From: Meconema thalassinum
Lineage: Eukaryota; Arthropoda; Insecta; Orthoptera; Tettigoniidae
NCBI GenBank assembly: GCA_946902985.2
Contig: OX336388.2
Span: forward strand, 374,839,387-374,903,386
Reading direction: 5' to 3'
Length of the DNA stretch: 64,000 nt
This document shows positions 53,503 through 64,000 of this stretch, in pieces; position 1 is the first letter of the stretch, and each line of letters opens with the position of its first letter. Below the pieces are notes generated by a model that saw only the letters and a program-made list of their open reading frames with translations, was not told the DNA's origin and did not search any database. The position numbers and the translations under genes were made by a program.

Positions 53503-54415
53503 ACGTTTCCTTAGACATTGCAACTCTGGGCAACAGAACTTAGGACATCAGATTAGCTAGCCAAGAATCCGCACACGAAAGAAACTAAATTCCACGGAAT
53601 AAACCCATTATTCATCACGGGCGTTTCCGAACCATCCCGATTTCATGCACTGAAAACGATTAAAATATGCATGCAAATATGCTCTAAAAATGTAGAACAT
53701 ATGCATTAAAAATGAAAAATATGCACTTAACAATAAGCCAATCTTATTCACTCACTTTTTACATGTATCATTCACTGCAAAAAGAAGCATCACAATAGAC
53801 AATTGCAAGTTTTTCAATGCTTTCAGGAGACAAATTACATCTATTTTAATCGTTTCCAGTGCGTAAATGTCCGGTCCCTAGGGATCAGTTGAATAATCAC
53901 TATTACCTGACACCCACTGTTTTAATAAATACTTTCTGCTGCTCTTCTCTTTAGGCAATTTGAGTTAAGGATACGAAGACTAAGAATAAAGTAACTCTTC
54001 ACAAAACTAACCCCGGGCTACTGGATGTCGAGATGGAGAAAGGAATGTTCTACACCATTCCCTTCTTCAAATAGCCAGACGGCATTGCGTCAAGTACGAG
54101 TACTGTCATCTCGTTATCTGTTTCTCAGAAAGTTCCTTACAAGGGATGACCAACACCATTTTGTTGAAGATGTTTTAAATTATACTAAAATACAACTGTA
54201 TACGGTAAAATATGTTATGTTCAGAATAAGCAAATAATCCAACAAAACCTCAAAATATGCATTTGCATATGTGCATATGAGTTTTCAAAAAGTCCGGTTC
54301 CTACTCATAACCCAAAGAAAACTATCCCAGTTCAGATGAATTCGTAATAAATATTATATTTTGTACGTTGCATGAAATCGAAAGCGTGCTAGCATATGAA
54401 AATTGTAGGTTATTG
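53503..54415. other. ATGCAT-rich block, possible decayed DNA transposon
   Basis: ATATGCAT-type motifs cluster at 53665-53735 and 54255-54285. CACTGAAAACGATTAAAATA (about 53650) resembles the opposite-strand CACTGGAAACGATTAAAATA near 53860 in inverted order, and GTCCGGTTCC near 54293 resembles GTCCGGTCCC near 53870. This suggests an old element with inverted pieces, but I cannot define its ends. Confidence 0.35.
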
Positions 54416-54419
54416 TCGG

Positions 54420-54610
54420 ATTGAGTGGCACAGTTGCTTAATGTTGACCTTCAAACCCCAAGGCTACAGGCTCGATCTCAGCTGAGTCAGTGTTTATATC
54501 GCGACAGCCCCGTGTTGGTAGTTAGAACATTCCCTGCAGCGCTCCACCACCACGACGTCTATAAAGCAACATCAGAATGGACGTTAAACTGGTATCATTA
54601 TTATAGGTGG
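54420..54610 (+). repeat. tRNA-derived SINE, family D-related
   Basis: GAGTGGCACAGTTGCTTAAT (A-box side), AGGCTACAGGCTCGATCTCA (decayed B box), then AACGTTAAACT-like end (GGACGTTAAACTGG) and ATT-rich tail. Divergent from the 8831 copy. Confidence 0.55.
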
Positions 54611-54718
54611 GTTATTATCCTGTGGAATAACATATACCATATGGGGTTCATCATTTCCTCAAATATTTCTTGATCCGTTGCAGATATCTGTTTTTCAGCT
54701 CTCTAGCACGCTGACTGC

Positions 54719-54853
54719 TTCGGTGGCGTAGTTGGTAGCATGCTGAGCTTCTATGCCCAAGGTAGCGGGTTCAAACCCGGCCGAAGTCGTCGGATTTTTA
54801 AAGAGCGTTATATATCCCTCAGTATGCCTTCCTTCGGAGGGGAAGTAAAGCGG
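54719..54853 (+). repeat. Family A SINE head and partial body
   Basis: Clean head (GCTTCGGTGGCGTAGTTGG, GGGTTCAAACCCGGCC) but the body stops after CTTCGGAGGGGAAGTAAAG, where LINE sequence begins. Confidence 0.85.
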
Positions 54854-55345
54854 AATGCCTAACAAACCGCGCAGAGACTTGAAGTTAAGGAAATAAAGAT
54901 CATTAGGAAAATTCCTGGTCCTAAGTTCAAAGATGGAGGTTACAAGCTCTGGAGTAATTCAGAAATATACTCCCAAACTGAAAAGATCTCAAATATAATC
55001 CGGAAACGGAGAATAACATTCTATGGCCACCTCCTCAGAATGCCAGTCAGTAGATTCTCCAACCGTCTATTATCATACTTCCGAGGCTGGTGGAAGTGGA
55101 TAAGGACTTGTTAAAGTTTGAAATTTCTGAATCAGATATCTTGCTCAAAACTCCATTGAAACAAAAACTCCGTCAGGTTCAACAAGAGGAAGTAAAACCC
55201 AGTAAGAGAGATGTTCACTCGGATGAATGGAAGAAATCCCAATCCGAAAGGATGAAGACGTGGAGGGCTAACAAGAAGAAAAACAGTTGAGATCACGCGG
55301 TTCCTAGTGGCCATAACGATAAAAGTAAAAGTAAGTAAATAAATA
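54854..55345 (+). pseudogene. LINE 3' end
   Basis: Readable pieces: KDGGYKLWSNSEIYSQTEKI, IIRKRRITFYGHLLRMPVSR and, after frameshifts, SDEWKKSQSERMKTWRANKK, which is the C-terminal pattern of the LINEs at 11094 and 26280 (WTEDRR..SERM..FW). It ends in GGTTCCTAGTGGCCATAACG and a (TAAA)n-like tail. Frameshifted throughout. Confidence 0.8.
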
Positions 55346-55444
55346 AATAGATACTAGATATAAACAATCGAATCGTAGATGTGTTTTTATTCGTCTTTTC
55401 GTGTATAAAGTATCACGCGGTCTTCAACAAGTCTTCTTACCCTT

Positions 55445-55580
55445 GTTACGTGCAAGGGTGCTGTGTCATTAGATTTACTGGCACGTTTAAGAAGCCCTGC
55501 AGGGCAAATTTCTGCCACCCCTGCGTAAAAAGCCGCAGTAGTTTAAAGGGACGTAAAACCCTCAACATTATTAATGTAAT
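55445..55580 (+). repeat. Family D SINE body fragment
   Basis: GCTGTGTCATTAGATTTACT, CTGGCACGTTTAAGAAGCCC and GGGACGTAAAACCCTCAACA; no head. Confidence 0.75.
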
Positions 55581-55662
55581 TTTCATAATGCTATGTCACA
55601 ACGAACCATATTGATGTATAAGTCTGTGTTGATACATGACAAACCATAAAATCCTACTGGAT

Positions 55663-55778
55663 CTCGGCTAGTTCCTATAGAACACCTAGACCTCGGCTAG
55701 ATCCTATAGAACAACTGGACCTCGGCTAGTTCCTATAGAACAACTGGACCTCGGCTAGATTCTATAGAACAACCAACA
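55663..55778 (+). repeat. 29-bp tandem repeat, 4 copies
   Basis: CTCGGCTAG starts at 55663, 55692, 55721 and 55750. Units contain TTCCTATAGAACAACTGGAC with small changes. A short AT microsatellite follows at 55785-55800. Confidence 0.92.
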
Positions 55779-56956
55779 ATGTTATATTTTTTATATATAT
55801 CGGGAAGGAAGGTAGTCAGCCATCAACAATGCGAAGTTCACTGTGAGAGAAAACAAACCCGCTGAACAGGAAACAGGACTGTCCAACCTGATGCTTCACT
55901 GCAGTAGCCGGTGAAGAACTGAAGACTCCAGTCCGTCAGTATGGACGTTGATTGTACAACAGATGAGAACATTGATTCACAATATATGTGATAATGGAAT
56001 GCAATGAATTGTACTCATTTTCTTGTGAAATGTGCATCTATCAAAGTGAAGTAAAATGTTTCCTATCGGTAAAAAGAAAATTAGGTAACAATAGATCACG
56101 CTGTAGAGAGGGAGTTTACAATAGACGTTGGTTGTAAGTCTGTACACGGTAGACTGTTCGTGTGTTTGCATAAGCAGTCCTGCTCCATGTCCCACGGAGC
56201 TCAGAGCATCATGGCAACCAAGTGGTCAGCATGAGCATAGTCATTACAGGTGTCAAACCCGGGGTGTAGGAGCGAAACCCCCCACAGGTGAAGGCGTGCG
56301 CTCTGTGTTGTTAATAGGAAGCGCGCGTCTTCCCGTCGATCAATACGCCCGCCACAAGCACGCCCGTGCCGAGCGAAGCACCGCTACAATTCAGTCAGCG
56401 AGATACAACACATGCGAGAACACGCGGGCTAGCGTCCGTCCTGCTCTGTTCACAAGTGCGCGCTAAACAGTACACGTTCTGCCCACTCGACAATCTGCAG
56501 CTCATGCCTGTGCCTGTAGCAACATAACTCTGGTTATTCCTACGCCAAGCAGCATAAAAAATACGAGTGTATTCGTGTAGGCCTAATCAAACATCACACT
56601 ATGAACTGGGGAGTACTCTGCCAATATTCTAAATTAGCACCAATGTACTTCAAATATCGTTTTTGTGTATTTCCTCTGTCGTGATAAACACATCTCTCTT
56701 TTTTTTAAATCACTCAGAAATCTTCACACGCTGCTTGATGATTCGTTCGTGTCATGGACAACGAACGGAGCCGATTTTCTAAATGATAAGTGAACTGGTA
56801 AGTTTAATTATTATATAAATATAGCCTACATGTAATTTCTTGGCATTCCAACAGGTGGTAGATTGTTTTAATCAATTGAGTAACTTACAGTAAGAAGACC
56901 CCAGAAAGAAAATTCAATAAAGAAAATTAAATATTTCGGGTAAAATTCCACAGGTC
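55779..56956. other. Unassigned DNA with a GC-rich patch
   Basis: A GC-rich patch at about 56190-56470 carries an open frame (56128-56466) with no recognised motif. The rest is AT-rich with no feature. Confidence 0.3.
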
Positions 56957-56970
56957 AATTCCCAGTAATA

Positions 56971-57216
56971 ATTATTTTATTAATGCAGCCAATGGCCATG
57001 TACTTTTCTTTTCAGGATGGGTCAGGGAAGGGATATTGGAAGGAAATCAGCCGTTGACCTATTGAAAGGAACCGTCCCGGCATTTGCCTGGTGGTGAAAC
57101 TGGGGAAACCACGAAAACCATTTTCAGGACGGCCGAGGTGGGATTCGAACCCACGCTCTCCCGATACCAGCAAGGCACGAGGTAGCGCGTTAGCGCTCTC
57201 GGCCACCGCGGCCGGT
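56971..57216 (-). repeat. tRNA-derived SINE, family C, with 14-bp target duplication
   Basis: Minus-strand head GCGGTGGCCGAGAGCGCTAA and B box GGGTTCGAATCCC; body CCATTTTCAGGACGGCCG on plus. Duplication AATTCCCAGTAATA at 56957-56970 and 57217-57230 is perfect. Confidence 0.93.
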
Positions 57217-57274
57217 AATTCCCAGTAATAGTCTATACATCGTAATATGCTTTTCCCATCAATTTATTTATTTA

Positions 57275-57722
57275 TTTATCGTATGGCTTTTAGTGCCGGG
57301 AGTGTCCGAGGACATGTTCGGCTCGCCAGAATTTGTAGCTGTTTCTATGCGGACACCCATGGGGTGAGCTACAAGTACCGTCGCGTGTGGATGAGATGAA
57401 CTGAATGAAGATGAATGAGCAAGTTCAATTTCAAGTACTGTAGTTCCAACATTGGCAGTCAGATGCCACTGACACTTAGCAACGAACGTTGGAACTTGAT
57501 TGAGCGTTTCTAACGAAATATAACCTACACATTTGGCTACACACTACCAATTTTAGTGGAAGGTTCTTTTTCATGCCATAAATCTATGACATGGGACCGC
57601 CGGCTTTACTTCCCCTCCGAACGAAGGCATACTGAAGGATTTTAACGCTCTTTAAAAAAATCCGACAACTTTGGTCGGGTTTGAACCCGCGATCTTGCTA
57701 CCGACTGCGCCACCAAAACTGC
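57275..57722 (-). repeat. tRNA-derived SINE, family A, with internal insertion
   Basis: Tail at left after a (TTTA)n tract; head at right (B box GGGTTTGAACCC on plus). An extra piece at about 57390-57425 (GAGATGAACTGAATGAAG) splits the usual body, as if a short SINE fragment had been inserted or template-switched. Confidence 0.85.
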
Positions 57723-57999
57723 TTCTTTCCATTTATTATTTTGTGTCACGATCATGTGGAACAAGAAAAATAATTTAATTTAGCACATCTCCTATTTATT
57801 CTAATGAAACACCAACAATAAAATCGCACACGTAGATTAATTTATACTGTAAACTGACAAGTGGAAGAGCGCAAATTGTATTTTGGTTCAATTTTTAATT
57901 AAGATATTTCTCGTTTTTTGTTTGTTTAGTTAATATTTAATTAGTGAAACTCTTTTTTCTCTCGATACATAGCATACTTACGTGGTTTCAAGTTTTGCA
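57723..57999. other. Unassigned AT-rich DNA
   Basis: No recognised feature. Confidence 0.25.
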
Positions 58000-58615
58000 G
58001 GTCTCTTTGTGTTGCGTACAACTTATTCCCAGCAATCCGGAAGCCATTGGATCTCGTTGGTACTGCCTAATCTGTTGTTGGTGCGAATAGAGCGATCTTC
58101 AAGTGTTCGGAAACGAATCCTTCGAAGTGATTCCCCCATCTTTGGAATTAGATTGAAGTTGCAGGGCTTAATTCAGGAGAGTATAGTCGACCCTGGACCC
58201 CGATACTCCATACTTGCCTTCGAGGTCGTACCTCAGGCACCAGGTCTCGTCACCCGTGACGATGGTTTTCAGGACCATTCCATTCCTCGGAACATTCACC
58301 CTTCTCACTGCCACCCGTCGAACAGGTGTGCACGTTAGGTTGCATAAATTCCACCTTCTCACTGCCGCCCGTCTATCAGGTGTGTAAGGCAGATTGCAAA
58401 AATTCAAGCTTCTCTTTGCTTTCAATTTGGAGTTTTGACGACCCAAACTGAAGGCTATTCCTAAAGAAGACTATGCCCGGAGTTTCCAGGACTTGCTCAG
58501 TCGTTCTCAGAAGTGCATAACCATCCACGGGGATTACTTCGAAGGACAGTAACGGCTGTTTCAGGTAAGCCAAGGACCCGTTCGTAATATAGCCCGTTCA
58601 CCGAACTTTTCAGAC
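58000..58615. mobile_element. Rearranged mariner element, second member
   Basis: The right end carries GTTCACCGAACTTTTCAG, the inverse of the left end at 19168. On the plus strand the C-terminal piece AIPKEDYARSFQDLLSRSQK, then CITIHGDYFEGQ and a stop, lies at about 58451-58552. On the minus strand IVTGDETWCLRYDLEGKYG (first catalytic D) lies at about 58212-58278. GTTGCATAAATTCCACCTTC is near-repeated in the middle (CACTGCC..CCGTC at 58305 and 58360). The left end is not defined. Confidence 0.7.
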
Positions 58616-59029
58616 AGAGTGTGTATAACTATATCGTTAAGGGGTTAAGGTTACAATGTGTACGTGTATTATTAAAGTAAATTCGACATCTTAACACACG
58701 TCCAACATTTATAGTGGGTTTCATTCAGTCCCCTTTGTCCGTGTAACCAGAAGTGCGTAACTAATCAACACTGGTGGTTTGGTTTTGGTCCAGTGAATGT
58801 GACGTGGCCATTAAAAATGTAGGCATCCTCTTCTTCCACAGTTTAATAATGCACCTGTTTCGAAGTGCGCTTCACATGTGTTTCCATTGCGTCCGCTAAT
58901 TACTCACTTTCAGACCTACAGTACAAGGGCACGCTCTGCCATTTGTGGTTTCTAGCGACCTCTTTTGTCATTAGTCCCGTGCACTTGGCTGTGTGTGAAA
59001 TTTGTCTGATGTATGCCTTTCTACTCCTC

Positions 59030-59060
<31 letters not shown>

Positions 59061-59234
59061 AAGAGAGGATATGACGACCTGCAGAATGATGATGCAGTGG
59101 AGTGAATTACTTCTCTGGACATTCAATTGTGACTTTTATTGATCACGAATAGTGGATGTTACTAGATATTTATTACTTGTACATAGTATTACTGTATCTC
59201 TGTATATCATACGAAATATATATTATTATTCTCA
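58616..59234. other. Unassigned DNA with SINE tail fragment and ATT microsatellite
   Basis: CCCGTGCACTTGGCTGTGTG (about 58976) matches the K-type SINE tail. An ATT microsatellite lies at about 59032-59060. No gene. Confidence 0.4.
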
Positions 59235-59515
59235 TTTCTACGGGATCGGGGTGGGCTGAGCTGAGTCTTTACGTGGAGAAAGATTTTTACAGCCGAACAC
59301 TCTTCCTGATGACAACCTAACTCGATGATTTAATGAGAGACTAAATTAATAAAATTGGACAAGGAGCTGGAAGGAAGAGGCCGTGGCGTATTAAAAGGTG
59401 CGGACCCAACATGTAACTTGAGTTGAAAATGGAAAACCAAGGAAAAACATTTCACGGCAGTCGGCGGTGGGACTCGAACCCACTAGTCTTCTGGGTTCGG
59501 AGATGGCCTAACGTT
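59235..59515 (-). repeat. tRNA-derived SINE, related to 40923-41300
   Basis: GGGATCGGGGTGGGCTGAG, AGCCGAACACTCTTCCTGAT, GGAAGAGGCCGTGGCG and GGTGGGACTCGAACCCAC (plus reading of the B box). More decayed than the 41 kb copy. Confidence 0.75.
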
Positions 59516-60360
59516 TACGCTGGATCTTGTCTGATAACCTAGGTTATTATAATGTCAGTAGTGCAGTATATGTAAAACTGTAATTATTTACATCTGGAAT
59601 TAGGGTAATTGCCCCCAATATTTGAAATAAGGTACGTTCCTAGCATATGCATAGAGTGAAATTGTTAGCTGTCAACACCGAGATTCGAACCTGTAACCTC
59701 CGATTCTACAGCTATCCAGACCTCAATTAGGGGTGCAGAAATGGCTAAATTTAGAAATAGATTAACGTTTAAAAAATGCAATCATTAGGAGCAGATCTTA
59801 CCAAGGAAACATATTGGTTCCCATTGCGTTCCTTTCAACTACATACAAAACAAGAGATGGTAAATGCCAGACGAAATACCAAGATAACATCAAGGAGACA
59901 GTTGTAAATCCTGCTAGTTCGGAGAGGTTGGAAAAAGTATTCAGCAGTGAAAGGGAAACAGTAATTTCAATTTAGTAATTTATTGAATACAATAAGGTCA
60001 CAAAATGAGGAAACGAAAGTAGGCTAATCCATAAAACTAGCAACGACCTTGAACTTAGGAGGACCTACTGTAAGACTGATATTTTCAACTTGTACACTTT
60101 TCAAGAAACCAGCAGCAAATTTCGTCAGCACATTTGTGCAGTTAGGTAAAGCAAAATTCAAAATAATTGGTTGATTCAGTGTTCCACAATTTCCCTTTTT
60201 GTGATTATGAGATACGCCACATTAAAGAGGCTCCTCGTGTCACAATTTTCATAGGGTTTACTTTAAAATTTGGTAATGCATTTCACACACATACTGTATA
60301 TTAACAGAAATTACTCCAAGTCCTTACTTACAATTCAATATTTATGACAATAATATACTG
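59516..60360. other. Unassigned AT-rich DNA
   Basis: A TCTTGTCTGATAACCTAGG block (about 59525) is a SINE tail piece. A B-box-like GAGATTCGAACCTG lies near 59680. No gene. Confidence 0.35.
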
Positions 60361-60362
60361 TA

Positions 60363-61050
60363 CAGTCCTTTCTTGATAATTTGAAAATTAAGGAACCAGA
60401 GAAAATTTTCAATTTACCGAGAGTTCAAAATAATAGGAGATCAAATAACCAAGAGAGGGAGGGAAAGACTCAAATCAACAAGAGTTTGATTTTCGTGATT
60501 TTATTACAGTACTTACTTACTGATTTTTTTATTTCACAACATTTGTACAATTATAGGCTACATAATTGTTCATTTTGAAGAAGAAAAAAAAATGTCCGTT
60601 ATTTTCTTTTGAGTGAGCGCCTTCCAACTATTATTGTCCAATGAACTTTCGATAGTGGTGAGAGCTGAGATGAAATCGTGACTTGTGTCCGTTCTGAGGG
60701 CGTAGGAGCGTAGGGTAGTAAGGGAAGTCCTTGTCTCGCTCAATGTGACTGGAATTGGCGTTTGAAAGAAGGCTAAAGACTGTGAACTCACTCATACATC
60801 TCATTATTGATGTAAACAATCTACAGGTCTGTGCATGATAACAATACTGTAATCACAGACTTTAAATTATAGAGAGTAGGAAAGCCCGACTTCCAATTAT
60901 AGAATGCCAGCGAGCAAGATGCTATTCCTACAACTTCAAATTACCGAGAGGACCAAATCATATTGATTTTTTTCAATTTATCGAAAAATTTTCAAGGGAC
61001 AGGAAAAAAACAAATTAACGAGTGTCAAATTATCGAGAGTCGACTGACTG
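60363..61050 (-). mobile_element. Tigger/pogo-type derivative
   Basis: Flanked by TA (60361-60362 and 61051-61052). The right end, read on the minus strand, is CAGTCAGTCGACTCTCGATA, close to pogo/Tigger ends; the left end CAGTCCTTTCTTGATAATTT is a diverged inverse. A minus-strand frame (60570-60791) ends SWKALTQKKITDIFFSSS, resembling the C-terminal tail of Tigger transposases (KQ.KITDFF). The DDE core is absent. Confidence 0.65.
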
Positions 61051-61129
61051 TATGCTGAAATTTTAAAATTGCGAACATCTGAAGGGAAAATTGTGTTGCT
61101 ATATTCATGCGCTAGAATAGAACAGAATT

Positions 61130-61442
61130 CAAAATAATAAAATCAGAGAAGAGTTAAATATGGAACCGTTAAATCAGAAGATACAGAAATGTTACGTTGG
61201 TTCAGACATATAAAAAGAATGGGTAAGGAAAGAGTAGCAAGAAGGGAATTAGAAAGAGAGTTCAAGGGAAAGGCCGAGAAGAAGGTGGTTGGACCAGATT
61301 TTGAAGGACATTGGAGAAGCTGGATTGGATGTGGTAGAAGTGATGGAACAGGAAAAATGGAAGGACAGAAAGGAGTGGAGGAGGCTTGTAAACCACACCC
61401 GGGTGACTGGAGTGGGACTTCGATGATGATGATGATGATGAT
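61130..61442 (+). pseudogene. RTE-like LINE 3' end with GAT repeats
   Basis: Starts MLRWFRHIKRMGKERVARRE, then after a frameshift PRRRWLDQILKDIGEAGLD, EQEKWKDRKEWRRLVNHT, and ends in (GAT)n, a tail type usual for RTE-like LINEs. Different family from the other LINEs here. Confidence 0.75.
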
Positions 61443-62321
61443 TCATGTGCTTCCAGAATTACTTTCAATCAAACAAAGAAAATTCATGTCAGTAAGTTTC
61501 GTTATAATAACCGAAAATATTTGCCATAATAGCAAATTGTGTAAATCCGTATTGATAGAATAATTAAAAACTCTTATGCTATAATATTCGCCAAATCAAT
61601 CCTAAAAAACAAGTAATTTTAAATAAGTTTCGTCAGTTTATCATATTACTGTAACTACAGAAAGTTTCATAGCAATCAACTAAACACTGTTGCAAGAGGA
61701 ACATTTTATAGGAGGCAAAGAGGTAGAAAAAAACCGCGAGAAGACAGCATTTTTAAGTTCTCAAATATACCTGTGTACTTCATAACTTCCCTGCAATGTA
61801 TGCATCCTGTCTACCTTTAACAGTAGCAAACTAGAAAAAATAATCATTTTCTAAGTGTGGATATGTTTTACAAACAAACAAACAAACAAACAAACAAACA
61901 AACAAATTTTTCTTTAAATCTGCAAAATTTCAGTCACCGCGAGAGAGAAGAATAGGAACTTCATACGCAACAGCTGTCAAACACATCCCCTTTAAGGGCG
62001 TATTTGTTTCCAACATTCTCCGAAGTACTGTAATCCGCATAGCCTGTATCCCCCCCAACACATTTTCCGAGCTTCGCTTGCAAAAGAACTGATCTTTCAA
62101 ACCAACGATATCCCTGACTACACACCTACTTACGTTCAAGAAGCAACAGTTGAGGACAAGAGAGAAGCTAGAGCCGTTTTTCGAACGTCATTGCGAGGAC
62201 ATAAATAAAATGTATAGATCTTGAGTTAATTGTTTGGAGGTTTCTCTATTCTTGGTAGTAGCTTTCAAATGCCATTCAACAGATTTATACCAATACCATT
62301 TCATAGCTTCTATTATCTACA
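61443..62321. other. Unassigned AT-rich DNA with CAAA microsatellite
   Basis: A (CAAA)n tract lies at about 61872-61905. Both strands have short open frames near 61930-62180, without motifs. Confidence 0.35.
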
Positions 62322-62770
62322 CCAACCTCGCAGCGTAGCCGTGCACGTCAAGTCGCACCCCAAGACTGCAAGTGGGAGCTGGAAGTCCACAGATCGAAGA
62401 TTCGAATCCCGCCGCTGACAGCGGCCATCCTGACATTAGCTTTATCCCAGGGTTTTCCACAATCCTCAAGAGAAATGGCGGGATGTCTTGCATTTAATAT
62501 TTAATATATAATCTATATTTTATCCCAAGGACCTCTGGTTTGATTCCAGGCCACATCATGTATTTCAACTTCGTATGGTCAATTCTCAGGTTCGGGGATT
62601 GGATGTTTGTGACGTCATCGTCATTCTTTCTATCCTCATCACGAAGCGCAGGGTGGTCATTGGCGTCAACTCTTTATAGACCTTTCCTGGAGCTAAACGT
62701 TGTTGCATTGTTGTTGGTATTATTATTAGTATCACCGAAGTAGATGGGGCTAATGCCCAAGCACCTAAAA
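62322..62770 (+). repeat. tRNA-derived SINE, family H
   Basis: Head CCTCGCAGCGTAGCCGTGCA, B box GAAGATTCGAATCCCGCC; body CAGGGTTTTCCACAATCC and GGATTGGATGTTTGTGACGT; end AAGTAGATGGGGCTAATGCC. A stretch at about 62495-62570 looks inserted. Shares its 3' half with 3555-3815. Confidence 0.65.
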
Positions 62771-63785
62771 TGAATTATTAACAACATCATCATTTATTAT
62801 TTACAAAAATAATTCACTTCAAAGGAGACAGCTTGGAGTAGCAATTTAACGGAAGCAATTTACGATCGATAATTCTTTCCAGTAGAAGAGCGCATAAAAG
62901 ATTTTTCAGCGTTTTGACAGTGAAATCTGGTAACGTTTCAAGGTACTTAATAACGACGCAACGGGGACGATGACAGTTTTGGGATAAGATATCGGAATTC
63001 AAACCGCAGGCTCCGTCTCTATCTCAAAACGAATGCACCAGAATGCGTGTCTAAGCACAGCTCAAACTCGACCTTCTCAACACAAACTTCCGGCCACAGT
63101 ATTTAAAGTAGGAAACGAATTGTCTACTGAAATTCAAAAATAATGAACCAGTGTGTGCACGCCTGGCCAGCGAACTTTAGATAAAAAGGCGTAAATGTCG
63201 AAGAAAATCAACACAGTAGCCTATTTTGTCAAATATTGACTTCACGAGTTAATGTTTCCGAAGTCATAAGATGATAAGCATCTGTATCAGAAGTTACGCA
63301 TCCAGTACCGCACTTCATTAAACTAAAAGCTGATTAAGTCTCTGCCTCTGAATTAAGCTGGCAAGGAGAACAAAGTTCAACGGATTTCAAATTAATTAAC
63401 CTCAAGTGTAGGAAACTTCACTCTTACTTAAGATCTACTGCATATAGACTTACATCTTACGAGCAGCTACCACCTCGTAATGATTCCATTACAAAATCGA
63501 AACAAACCCTGGCGGCGTCCACGTTTTCAGCATCTCCATTTAGGATTACCGTACTCTGGCTCGTTAGATACAGCGCTATCCACCGAAATATTTCACAAAG
63601 ATAGACTAGGCCTATGTTCAAAAAAATACAATGCAATAGGCCTACTATGTAATGAACATTTACGAATGACATGTACGTCTGTGTAGCATTTATCTACTTT
63701 TGAGGGAATATATCGCTGAGAAATTTATATCGGAAATGCAATGATTTCAGAACAGGGGAATACACCTTTGTCAATTAAAGAAATA
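62771..63785. other. Unassigned AT-rich DNA
   Basis: About 1 kb without recognised repeat or gene. Short open frames at 62814-63002 and 63457-63686 have no motifs. Confidence 0.3.
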
Positions 63786-63787
63786 CC

Positions 63788-64000
63788 GGGTGAGTTAGCC
63801 GTGGTAGTTACAGCATGGCTGCTGGCAGTCGCTCACATCCGGGAGGCGAGGTGGTTCGAATCCCCCGCCGGCAACCTTGAAGATGGTCTTCTGTGGTTTC
63901 CCATCTTTTTCCAGGCAAATAACGGGGCAAATACAGGCCACAGCCGCTACCTTCAAACTCCTCGTCCTTACATTCAAACTTTCCTCCCCAGACAACAGTC
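63788..64000 (+). repeat. tRNA-derived SINE, family I, cut by the window end
   Basis: Head GTGAGTTAGCCGTGGTAG and B-box side GAGGTGGTTCGAATCCCC; body TTTTTCCAGGCAAATAACGG and GGCCACAGCCGCTACCTTC. Its body is the one joined to the family A tail in the SINE at 14320-14530, so the tail probably follows just outside the window. Confidence 0.85.

Noticed and set aside
56128..56466. 112-codon open frame in GC-rich patch
   Set aside because: No motif, no repeat-unit structure, and high GC content lowers stop frequency; not enough for a gene call.

Overview
This window looks like intergenic DNA from a large, repeat-rich animal genome, most likely an insect. The evidence is insect-type tRNA-derived SINEs, mariner, Tc1 and Tigger remnants, Jockey- and RTE-like LINE fragments, Helitrons with A|TC...CTAG|T ends, and Drosophila DINE-1-like (Helentron-type) repeats. 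A polyneopteran such as an orthopteroid is my guess from overall style, and the sequence does not prove it. I found no host protein-coding gene and no canonical rRNA or tRNA gene. The tRNA-like segments are SINE heads.

Layout. 0-7 kb: LINE tail fragments, SINEs, and a 2.8 kb Helitron on the minus strand (3828-6651) holding about 12 copies of a 128-bp tandem unit. A second Helitron-type 3' end follows at 7051. 7-15 kb: SINEs with clean target duplications, a TA-flanked mariner-derived element (9546-10406), a LINE reverse-transcriptase remnant (11070-12195), a large inverted duplication (12174-13656) and a second LINE remnant split by a SINE. 15-24 kb: a 69-bp (23-codon) minisatellite, a Helentron-like element on the minus strand (17503-19069), a rearranged mariner element, a pseudogene of an unidentified multicopy family, a long-TIR element, and a 1.4 kb Helentron-like element (21934-23350) with a close copy at 41538-42965. 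24-31 kb: mostly unassigned AT-rich DNA, a double hairpin, another LINE, a degenerate TA-flanked DDE element (27460-29210), a fold-back element and SINEs.

31-44 kb: two more Helentron-like copies. The second is interrupted by an apparently complete Tc1-like transposon (34113-35577) with perfect 36-bp terminal repeats and an uninterrupted 341-codon DD34E transposase, the only intact protein I can defend. Then come a LINE split by a 1.26 kb insertion, a second mariner-derived element, a fold-back palindrome and a short Helitron. 44-49 kb: the second copy of the first Helitron, on the plus strand (44761-47834), then a 317-bp tandem dimer related to the Helitron's own interior, then a mariner derivative (48469-49094). 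49-64 kb: a possible solo LTR, many SINEs, a Helitron nested in a SINE tail, LINE 3' ends, a second rearranged mariner, a Tigger/pogo derivative, and a SINE cut by the window end.

How the parts fit. The window is a layered record of insertions. Autonomous families (Tc1, LINEs) appear as one intact copy or as decayed pieces. Non-autonomous families (Helitrons, Helentron-like elements, SINEs, MITE-like elements) make up most of the recognisable sequence. Perfect target duplications around several SINEs, and a paralogous empty site for the Tc1 element, give a relative order of events. All coordinates of repeats without visible target duplications are approximate to about 10-30 bases.
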